DNA of 64,000 nucleotides from Amoebophrya sp. A120 (taxonomy: Eukaryota > Sar > Dinophyceae > Syndiniales > Amoebophryaceae). The first letter of the stretch is position 1. Each line of letters begins with the position of its first letter. The stretch covers positions 4,775,394-4,839,393 of the forward strand of contig CAJINV010000005.1 in assembly GCA_905178155.1 (NCBI GenBank). The letters are read 5' to 3'. Shown here one piece after another: positions 55,201-64,000 of this stretch. The position numbers were made by a program, and so were the translations under genes. Under the pieces are notes generated by a model, which was not told where the DNA came from, searched no databases, and saw only the letters and a list, made by a program, of their open reading frames with translations.

Positions 55201-58200
55201 GCCACCACTGCGGTTAGATCTGGTAGCCGGAATCGGGCTGTCGGTGCGAAGGTTCTGGAAAGGGTGCTGTTGTAGTTATAAATTTCGAGTGTACTTTCCT
55301 GTGCGCCTTCAGCCGAGGGGGCGCTTCATGCAGGAAAAACGAAACATATGAAAAAGATGAAAACCGACAAGCACTTTTAAAGTCCAACACACCATGCGCG
55401 TCGGCAAAAAAAACGCGCGCGCAAGAAAAAATCGCACCCCGGAGCCCTTTAGCCGACCTAACGCCTGACGTTACAAACATGGGGCATATCAGAAAGAAAT
55501 TGGACGACTCAGTGCGAAATCCGCCATACCGCGCAGTCCGGCAAGAAAGAAGCCGCCCTTTTGCAGGAAAAAATCGCACCCCGGAGCCCTTTAGCCGACC
55601 TAACGCTTGATGTTACAAAAATGAGGCCTATGAGAAAGAAAACAGAGCGACAAACTCCAAAGCTAGCATACCGTCCCCGTCCGCAGACAAGAGAGCTCCC
55701 TTCTGCAATCAAACAACACAACCCGGAGCCCTTTAGCCGACGGAACGCTTGACGTCGCGAAAATGGGGCACATGAGAAAGAAAACGGAGAAGCAAACTCC
55801 AAAGGCAGCATACCGTCCCCGTCCGCAGACAAGAGAGCTCCCTTCTGCAATCAAACAACACAACCCGGAGCCCTTTAGCCGACGGAACGCTTGACGTCGC
55901 GAAAATGGGGCACATGAGAAAGAAAACGGAGAAGCAAACTCCAAAGGCAGCATACCGTCCCCGTCCGCAGACAAGAGAGCTCCCTTCTGCAATCAAACAA
56001 CACAACCCGGAGCCCTTTAGCCGACGGAACGCTTGACGTCGCGAAAATGGGGCACATGCAAACTCCAAAGGCAGCATACCGTCCCCGTCCGCAGAAAAGA
56101 GAGCTCCCTTTTGCAGTCAAAAAACCACACCCCGGAGCCCTTTAGCCGGGGGCACGCTTGATACAGTAAAAATGGGACTCTTGCAAAGGAAAACCGATAG
56201 GCAAACTGGAAAGTCAGCATGCCGCCCCGGTCTTCAGGAAGCAGCGCTTTCTACTGCAATCCAAAAAACACACCCCGGAGCCCTTTAGCCGGGGGCACGC
56301 TTGATGCAGTAAAAATGGGACTCTTGCAAAGGAAAACCGATAGGCAAACTGGAAAGTCAGCATGCCGCCCCGGTCTTCAGGAAGCAGCGCTTTCTACTGC
56401 AATCCAAAAAACACACCCCGGAGCCCTTTAGCCGGGGGCACGCTTGATGCAGTAAAAATGGGACTCTTGCAAAGGAAAACCGATAGGCAAACTGGAAAGT
56501 CAGCATGCCGCCCCGGTCTTCAGGAAGCAGTGCTTTCTACTGCAATCCAAAAAACACACCCCGGAGCCCTTTAGCCGGGGGCACGCTTGATGCAGTAAAA
56601 ATGGGACTCTTGCAAAGGAAAACCGATAGGCAAACTGGAAAGTCAGCATGCCGCACCGGTCTGCAGGAAACAGTGCTTTCTACTGCATACCAAAAAACGC
56701 ACCCCGGAGCCCTTTAGCCGGGGGGACGCTTGACGCAGTAAAAATGGGACTCTTGCAAAGGAAAACCGATAGGCAAACTGGAAAGTCAGCATGCCGCCCC
56801 GGTCTTCAGGAAGCAGTGCTTTCTACTGCAATAAAAAACCACACCCCGGAGCCCTTTAGCCGGGGGGACGCTCGACGCAGGAAAACTGGAGAAGTCCTTG
56901 AAGAAGATGAAGAAAACAGAAAGGCAATTTCGAAAGCCAGAGCACACCATGCGCGTCAGCATAAAAGATGACGCACCTTTCCAAGCAAAGACCCCATCTC
57001 AGGGCCCTTTAGCCGACGAGGGAATGCTGTTTAGAAGCACCGCAACATTTATTCATTTTCTAGTGGGAAGATGACCGACCAAACAACCTTGAATAAAAAG
57101 CAAGTACTTACCATGCTCAAGTTGCTTTCCTTCGACGCCTGCGCCATGCCCCCAGTCCCGGCCGCGTCGCCCGCGTTTCTAAATTGATTCGGCTATCAAA
57201 AGGAAAAATCCCCCCTCCCCATATCGAAAACGAAATTTGTGATGCTGTATTTGAGTACACAAATCGACTTGTCATGCTAGAAGGCCAAGAGACGCAGCTG
57301 CGGCCCCCTTTGCAGACAATTTGTCATGCTGTTTCCCACTTCCAGCTGCCCCCTGTAATGCTGAAGATGCAAGGCTTTCCCACGCCAACCAGCACTACAG
57401 TCCGCATCTTTTCCCTTCTAGCATGACAAAGCTGATTTGTGACCACAAATCTGCATCACAAATTTCTAGTTTGAGTATGGGGTGGGGAGATTTGTCACTT
57501 TCATATCGGCGGAATCGTGTTCATATTCCAGAGCAAGTTCTCCGTCAACCCCCTGCCGCGTTCCGGTGCCAGCTCAGCAGTGACTATTGGCGTTCGCGCG
57601 ACATCATCTGTTATGGTTGTCTCTCCGCTTTCGGCCGGCCCGCTCTGAAGACTGAAGTTATTACCAGTACCGTTGTTGCCCACCCTGACCCCGCTTTGTT
57701 CCGCATCCAACTCCAGTTCCTCGGTGGTTTCTACCCCATTCAAATGAAACGTGGACATCGGGCCTTTCGAATACGCTCGCTTCCCCCGCAGCACCGGCGA
57801 CTCCGGGGAGTCGATGCTGATATCCCGCACCATCGGACTATTGGACGATGTTGTATTCATCTTCGCGAAGGTCACGGTAGCAGGACTGGGAGTTGTGGTA
57901 CTAGTTGTTTTCATTTCGGGATGGTTTTGCAGCAACGCTGTTGTGTGTATCGTTGTTGCCGTGCTCGTCCCGGCGTTGAGAACTGGCGCCGCGGAACTAG
58001 TAATACCGTGGTGCAGCTGCGACTTCCCCACAGCATCTACTGTTTTACCCCCCGAAGTGGTTCTCGTCACTCCAGAAAGTTGTTGTGCCATTTGATGTTC
58101 TACTTGCCCGAGTTGTAGTTCAGAACTCGGGTCCGGACTCGTCCCAGTTTCCGTCAGTAAATGTTCACTCGAAGTGGAGGACACCGATTCGATCCCGGGG

Positions 58201-60143
58201 TTATTGTAATATACCCCCTGCTGCCCATCGACACCAAACGCGAAACTCTCGTCCAGAGCGTTTAGCAGAAACCCGCTTGGGCCTTGTGTGGAGAGCAGGA
58301 TTTTATTTTGCAGTAGTTTCAATCTTTTTTTCTCCTTCGAAAAGAGTTTTTGCGTCTTCTCAATGTCATTGAAAATCTGCTGGAGAAATTTCTGCACTTT
58401 GGTCTTCTCGTTGCTCATGTCGCTGTGCACCTGCTCGAGGTGCTGTTGGAGCTCCTCTTCTAGGAGAACCGTCATATTCTGCACGACGGAGTTCAACCGC
58501 ACGCCCAAGTTGTTCGTCGTGGCATTACTGGCAGTGGTGTTCCTGTTCAAATTGTTCTGGAGCATAAGATTCTGTTGATGCTGTTGCAACATCTCCTGTA
58601 CACCCCCTTGTGCGCCGGAAGTAAAGTTTTGAAGATCGTTTACCTGTTCTGCTGCGCCGACCACAATTTCTCCGGTCGCTCTGGAATTCAGATCCATAAA
58701 ATCCATATCTGGCGTGTTGCACGGCGGCGCGATTATATCATGGTGGTGATGATAGTGGGGTTTCTTGCTGCGAAGATGTTGACGGTTATTCAACACATGA
58801 TTGTTGTTGTTCCCAAGTAGCATGTTCATCGGGGAGCTGTTTGGCGAAGGTGGCTGATTCAACATCTCGAAATTGGATGTGACTATCCCATTATCAAACC
58901 CGGCAGTTGTTGTGCTATAGGCATGATTCTCATTTTTGAGCGAGTTGAAGCTCCCTCTTGACACCCGATTTCCGTACAGCGACCCTGGCGAGAACTGCCT
59001 CAAATACTCCGGACGTGGCGGTGGCTCGGAAAGAGGCGGAGAAAACCCTCTAGCTTGATGTTCTCGTCGACCTACTTGCCAGCCTACGTGGTCGTTAGGC
59101 GACGTGCTTCTTGATCTTCTGGGAAAAGAACTGCTAGACGTGACGTGCAGCGCATCGACATACCGCAAGTTATCGCCTAAACCAGGATTTGACGACGTGA
59201 GAGACGCCTTCCGTTTGTCTTTAAAGCCTGTTTTCATACTACCATGGTTAATTTTGTGCCGTTCTCTGCTTGTTTTCCTCCTGGATTTCTTTTCATCTGG
59301 ACGGCGGTCGCCTTTTCTTCGCGAGGAAGCAGACCTCGTAAGATCATGTTCTTGGCTGCCTTTTGTGGTCTCCTCTTTCGATCTGCTTCCCAATCTTCCC
59401 GGCGCGAACAAAATATCTGGTGCAACGTAGTTCGCCGCTCGCTGCAAGGTCACCCGAATTTGGATTTTCGGTTCCGTTTGCCCGGCCGTCGCAGTTGTAC
59501 CACGATCCGATCCCGGATCGAGGATCCAGTTTGTATTGTTCCCTACCGCAGCAACTGATCCCCGGGTCGGTGTCGCATTCCCCGGTACCACCCGCAAGGC
59601 CTCGTACTGCTCCAAACATTCATCATACGACCAGTCCTGCAGCAAGTCCGCTAGCGGCTCGGGAAGATAGAAAGTGAGCTCCTTTTCCAGCTTTTTTCCG
59701 ATAATCGAATCGTCCTCAGTGATGCTTTTTCTGGTGTAGCCAAAAATGTCCGAGATCGGTAGTGGAATGACACAGATGTGACTGCCGGCGATGGCCTTAT
59801 CACTTCCCCCATACTGCACTTGTGGTTGAAACAGAATCCAAATGACAAATTTGGAATCTTTGTTTTCCTTCACGGTGTTGTCATAAGTAAACGACCTCCC
59901 GCGCCAGGTGAGGAGGGAGTCCAGGACTTTTGACGTGAGAATCGGCGCGTCAGAAACCGATTCGTTGCCGTCTTGGTTCGCCCAGGAAGTTTGAAACATC
60001 ACCTTGGTTCCTTCCTGGACTTGCAGGTCGACGTTTTGAACTTGAAGGAGGTCCAGGGTGATGGTAGTGGTCTTGGCGGATTTGGTGTTTGGCTGGTGCT
60101 CTGAAATAGAGCTGGGAAGCGGGTCGGGGGATGTGCTCGTCAT
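52209..60143 (-). CDS. Large protein with C2-like N-terminus and coiled coils, function unknown
   Basis: Start ATG 60143, stop at 52209. Exons about 60143-57506, 57193-57112, 55266-53683, 53306-53051, 52772-52692, 52431-52209; about 1,600 residues. The first ~260 residues look like a C2-type beta sandwich: TITLDLLQVQNVDLQVQEGT, VMFQTSWANQDG, SKFVIWILFQPQVQY, HICVIPLPISDIFGY and EPKIQIRVTLQRAANYVAPD. Then Ser/Arg-rich low complexity, a long coiled coil (VQNMTVLLEEELQQHLEQVH, IFNDIEKTQKLFSKEKKRLK), more low complexity, and further coiled coils (ETEEILLEREKKCQAIIARL, ISEIEELLYEEYVQHGNEYA, LEILKQEYKRKESILRQRWS). It ends KTMEDLEETFV. I do not recognise the family; a cytoskeletal or centrosomal scaffold is a guess from architecture only. 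One intron holds a 143-bp tandem array and four introners interrupt it. Confidence 0.7.
52430..52691 (-). mobile_element. Introner, family F1 (older copy)
   Basis: F1 cores at both ends, outermost bases diverged and target copy unclear (CA at most). A join giving GTPPDSYASSTANLGF keeps the frame. Confidence 0.8.
52773..53050 (-). mobile_element. Introner, family F3
   Basis: Ends TATGCTGAGTAAAAACATCC and complement GGACATTTTTAATCAGGATA. Target duplication AGAGAT. Removal gives PSSSSLAAVHPESSGAG in frame. Confidence 0.88.
53307..53682 (-). mobile_element. Introner, family F3, with internal duplication and an undetermined base
   Basis: Target duplication CCATC. Removal gives SILRQRWSKELIQEQN in frame. 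About 97 bp are present twice (about 53472-53568 and 53570-53667), meeting at the single N at 53569. The sister copy at 50587-50870 has this segment once. Confidence 0.88.
55267..57111 (-). other. GT-AG intron with tandem array
   Basis: Minus strand GTAAGTACTT (the best consensus donor in the window) to ACTACAACAG. Joining gives SKESNLSMHPFQNLRTD in frame. Almost all of it is the 143-bp array. Confidence 0.75.
55295..57030. repeat. Tandem array, period 142-143 bp, about 12 units
   Basis: The key sequence GGAGCCCTTTAGCCG starts at 55441, 55583, 55725, 55867, 56009, 56134, 56277, 56420, 56563, 56706 and 56848, with variant copies at both ends (about 55303 and 57000). Two sub-types adjoin: left units carry GTCCCCGTCCGCAGA, right units GCCCCGGTCTTCAGGA. 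One unit is 17 bp short (56009-56134), at the boundary between the two. Left units read as minus-strand ORFs, right units as plus-strand ORFs; neither is evidence of coding. Confidence 0.93.
57194..57505 (-). mobile_element. Introner, family F4
   Basis: Ends TATCAAAAGGAAAAATCCCC and a diverged complement. Target duplication TCGGC. Removal gives NMNTIPPNQFRNAGDAAG in frame. Confidence 0.9.
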
Positions 60144-61313
60144 TTTGTGTGTGTGTGTGTGGGGACGTGGGGTTGATGTTGTTTTACTGCTTGTGATGGT
60201 GGTGCTTCAGTTCGCGTCAGGGAATTGGAAAAAAAAAACAGAAAGTCCTTCCCTCAAGGAAGCAAAACGAGGCTGATGGGAGGGGAGGGTCAAAAATACA
60301 GGGGGGGAATATGTTCGTCAGAGTACCATTCTCACCGGGGGTAATTCTTACAAACCGAAAAAGCTCAAACTCATAGCAACTTACTGCTGCAGCGCAATTT
60401 TTGAGATCAATTTCAGGCTTATCTGCATTTGAGAGCGTCTGTTTCCGAAAAAAGGCGTTTTCTACCAGCGGACAGACATGATTGTAGACTCTTTGCCAAG
60501 AACGCACGACACAACGAGCGAAAAGAACGATTGCAACGAACGGACAAAATGTGAACGACAACGAAGACCACGCTGCGAAAAGTAGTACGATAGATTATTT
60601 ATTTGTAGTAGAGTACGTATTTGTGACGAAGACAGTGCGTGCGAGCGTCTTGTCAAAAGCAAATCGCTTTCGCCACACACGAACTGCTTCGGTGAGCAAG
60701 AGTATGCCGCTCGATTGGCGCCTTTCAACGCGTTCACTGGTCTGACTTTTCATGAAATCAGAGGGAAAATTATCGAAATTGTTCACGCACGCAACGATTC
60801 GCACCAATTTGTCACTGGCTTTTCTTCTGATACGGGTCAATATGTCCAAGAAAGGAGATGGCCCCTCATCTGATTCGATCACGAACTTTACGCACTTACG
60901 TTGAACTAGAAAGCTCCTGTTAGCTCTGAGTAGATACACAGTCAAACTTTAGATAGAGTTCTAAACGATAGGTTGGAGAAAAAGCAAAGCTCGGGTCCTT
61001 TCACAAAAGGAACGACGACCTTTACGGAAAATAGTGATCGGTCTAATTGGACGCACCACTGGAGCAATACATAACGGGTGTCGTCGAATAAGGAACAGCA
61101 CACAGTGCAGACGGAATATTACCATCATCTTCTTTCTGGAACTGTGATCGCGTCTTGAAATCGACGTTGGAAAGATCTGCTAAGCGGCGAAATTCAACAT
61201 TCGTAGTTCAGCTGGCCGAGTTCAGCGGGTCGGCGACCGGAAGATGATCTGGCTACCTCGAATAAATTGGTTTGCGAAGCTACTGTGGGAAAAATGCAAA
61301 AATCGGGGGAATT
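60144..61313. other. Intergenic, no gene seen
   Basis: Starts with a short (TG)n run at 60145-60160 directly upstream of the C2-like gene. The rest has ordinary composition and only short ORFs. Confidence 0.45.
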
Positions 61314-64000
61314 TCACAAAAGTCCAGCATCCAGTGCACCCGCACGCAGCGCCTCCAACTCATTGTTCCTACTGGACAGTTCCCGGCGCAGACTCTGCAC
61401 TATCTCCTGGTCTATGGTCTTCTTCGGGTAGACCACTTGCGTCGCGACAAGACCCCGGATTCCCTTCGGCGGCTGGTTCACATCTACTTCCCATTCTCGC
61501 AAGCCCTCCTCCATCTTCATCCGCCACGTTTTCTGATGCTGCGCCAGCGCGAGGATCTTCCGTTCCCTCTGCCGGGTTTCGCCATCCGGGAGTGTCGCGA
61601 TGTGGAGGAAAATTTCTACGGTTCTCTCGTTCGCGGGCAAGGAGGCGTGCGAATCAACTCTAACCGGCCGGCCGACGATTTGGCAGTATTGCGCAGCGAA
61701 AGAGGGTACATCGATCACGTGCATCTCCCTTACCGCACGAAACTCGATTCCTGTTCGTTGGAGGGGATGAAGATGAATCACGCATGAACATGCACAATGG
61801 TGCACTTTTTCAGCAACTACATTCGTCATCACCACACTCACACAACACAAAACCTTCAACAATGGATTTTATACCCTCCTGGCACTCCTCTCGTGTACAG
61901 AGAAGGACAAGTTTTTTCTCCCCTCGCAAATTTTTTTTGTCACAATTGAAACCCGCTATGTCTTTAAAAGTCGCAACTTTGGGACCAAGCCGGTGTTTCA
62001 AGAGTTCGTGCGCAGCCAGGTAACCGGTCTTCCTTGCTACCATAATGACCGTCTTTCTCGGAGCCTGTCCGCACAGCCGGCCTATGACCTAATTTTGTTT
62101 TTAAGCGAAATCAAGTATCGAGGATGAGGGGTGGGGTTCCGACTGTTGGCTTTCGAAGGTTTCCTTCAATCATGTTTTAGTTTCTGCACTTCAAAAATCT
62201 GTTTGGGCCATTTTCGGCATATACGCGTTGGTTTGGAACTTGATCCCCTGCAGGTGGGTTGACGTATTCACGGAACTCGGCGGGACGGCGCACGTCGTAG
62301 TGTATCCTAGCAAAATTTTGAGACGAGTCAACCTCCAACTTGCAAATGCAAAAATCATTCACAAACACGGCATCGATTCTCAACTGCATCTGCATGCAAG
62401 ACGTGACTCATCTGCATGCAAGACGTGACCCCTCAACTGCACCTGACGTGACTAATCTTTCAAACTTTCCTTCGGATACATAAGTTATGAGCTTGTCTGC
62501 CCTCCGCGGATCATTTGCTGCCACTTCACTCGCATGCCGGTGCGTGTAGCGTCCCCAAATGAAGCCCTGCAGCTTGGAGTTCAGCGCGCCGCTCAATTGG
62601 AGGCCCGTTCCTATATGGTTGCCACTGCAGAGGCGGTTTACCAGGACAGTTGGGTACTGGGACGTAATCGTGTGGAAAGAGCTTACAAAGCCCTCGTTGT
62701 TGAGGTTTCCTCCGTTGCTTCCTTTCACGACATGTAGTATTCTGGTGAAATTTCTACATGTTCCAACGTAAGCATAAAACAAAATTGCTCTACAACTTGC
62801 AGTCATGTTTGCGATGCCAGTACTACAGAGATGAATCGTGCAGGAGAAAAGTGGCGCTACTGTTCCTGCTCATCCTGATTCTTCGAAGTGGACTGTTTTA
62901 TGCAAGGTTGGTCCAGGTAGAATTGTTTCCTTCAGATACCTACGAGCATTTGTGCTGCCACTTGCGGTTGCTTGGGCGTCGCGGTCATCAGCACCACCGT
63001 AGTCCCCTCTTTCCCCGTCGCCGGCGTCTTCTGCACCGCCTCCCGCAGCCGCTTCAATGGCTCCCGGAACCGCTCCTCGACGTCCTTTCTGATCATGTTG
63101 TGGCACTCGTCCATCACCAAAAACTTCCCCGCGTACGGACTCACCGCCGACAACTTGAACTTCAAACACGGGTCAACCGATTTCGTCTTTACCCCCTCGC
63201 GGTCAAATCCGAGCGCGGAGCCCCCCGCAGTCACGTACTTGAAGACGCGGAGCGGCGCCCGTGGTGCGTCGATGCCGGTTGCTTCGCGGAATTCTTTCCT
63301 CCACCCCGCTTTCAGCTTCCCGTTGATGATCTTGCCCTTCAAAGCGACGACGTCGCGGATCTGTCCGTAGGTGTCTTTCGTGATTTTCGGTAGCAATTTC
63401 GTCCAATCCCGGTCCCACTCGTTGTGCCAATTCGGGTTCAAGACCGGCAAACTGGCACAGACGAAATCCCGCCAGCGGGAAGGCCACCGCACGAGTTCTT
63501 TGAACAGATTTTGTACGTGAACTTCTTTTGGAAGAATCAGTACTTTGGTGCGTTGCTTGTAGAAATCGTCGTTCAGTAGCTCCAGTTGTACGTCGCATGA
63601 TCGACGAGAAGTCGTCTGCAAAAGTTATTTTCGAAAAGGTGCTTCACTAGAAACTGGTGCTTCAAAAGCGGTTTCACAGCGTTCCGACCACCCGGAGCTT
63701 TCTTCTGCTGCTCCTCCCTGTCAAATTTCTGGAGCGCTGTTTGCAATTTGGGTCGTAGCCAGTTGTTGAACCCCGGCTCCCCTTGCTGCGGCCGGCCGAC
63801 GATATTGGAGTCCATTTCATCCTCTCCTTCCTCCGACAACTCTCCTTCCGAATCCTGGTCCAACCCCTCCTCATGGTCCATATCGGCTTCGTCGTCGCTT
63901 TCCAAAAACTGGTCCGCAGACTCGACGAGCTTCTTCAAAACCTTTTTCTTGTGCAGCAACTCTCGCCAATTTTTCACGCCGCCATTTTCTTCTATCGACT
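61314..64000 (-). CDS. SF2 helicase of the large-DNA-virus type (5' part outside window)
   Basis: Partial gene entering from the right edge, stop at 61314. Pieces in order: an acidic stretch, then KPLLKHQFLVKHLFENNFCR and RLLVDHAT (just before where the Walker A motif should be); DDFYKQRTKVLILPKEVHVQ (motif Ia region); SPYAGKFLVMDECHNMIRKD (DECH box, motif II); TTVVLMTATPKQPQ (motif III); NNEGFVSSFHTITSQYP; KKLVLLCTREECQEGIKSIV; and REMHVIDVPSFAAQYCQIVG followed by RPVR, SHASLPANERTVEIFL (motif VI, Q..GR..R). From memory, the 'SH..LP..ER.V' context is typical of helicases of nucleocytoplasmic large DNA viruses and relatives; this copy has introns, so it is a host gene. At about 63600 the frame changes and no GxGKT is seen. 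Introns here are not fully resolved. Confidence 0.65.

Noticed and set aside
57321-58118. Plus-strand ORF of 265 codons
   Set aside because: Antisense shadow of the C2-like gene and its F4 introner.

Overview
The window looks like nuclear DNA of a protist, most likely a dinoflagellate-lineage parasite of the Amoebophrya (Syndiniales) type. This is an inference from four things seen in the sequence. Every gene I could build (12 over 64 kb) lies on the minus strand in one head-to-tail array. The genes are split by many short (about 150-380 bp, one 1.2 kb) insertions with terminal inverted repeats and 3-6 bp target duplications. Removing each insertion with one target copy restores the reading frame. 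Proteins carry long Ser/Thr-rich low-complexity inserts. Three neighbours (a CFAP119-like protein, a centrin and a PIH1-domain protein) are flagellar or centriolar genes. From general knowledge, intron-making transposable elements ('introners') with non-canonical splice ends are known in Amoebophrya and some other protists; the element families here fit that description.

Layout, left to right, all genes minus strand: kelch-repeat protein with an F-box-like N-terminus (<1-8599); small acidic protein (9402-9977); SLC22-like MFS transporter (11219-18497); 202-bp satellite array (about 19180-22200); CFAP119/DUF4464-like gene (22601-24876); GC-rich islands (25290-26960); signal peptidase subunit SPC12 (27408-27936); centrin-like EF-hand protein (29055-30288); GC-rich island (30645-31400); JmjC plus aspartyl-hydroxylase fusion (31691-35330); PIH1-domain dynein-assembly-type protein (35734-39584); GC-rich islands (40140-43420); two tandem discoidin-like paralogues (44209-46025 and 47915-51645) with another GC island between them; a large C2-like/coiled-coil protein (52209-60143) with a 143-bp array in one intron; and the 3' part of an SF2 helicase resembling those of large DNA viruses (61314->64000).

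Genes contain two intron classes. Ordinary GT-AG introns mostly begin GTAC or GTAT. The second class is introners, whose ends read TAT...ATA whatever the family. I describe six multi-copy introner families (called F1 to F6 here) and several single ones. Exon coordinates at introners were set by finding the duplicated target and checking that the joined frame stays open; one of the two target copies leaves with the intron, so boundaries are uncertain by the length of the target copy. No rRNA, tRNA or CRISPR feature was recognised.
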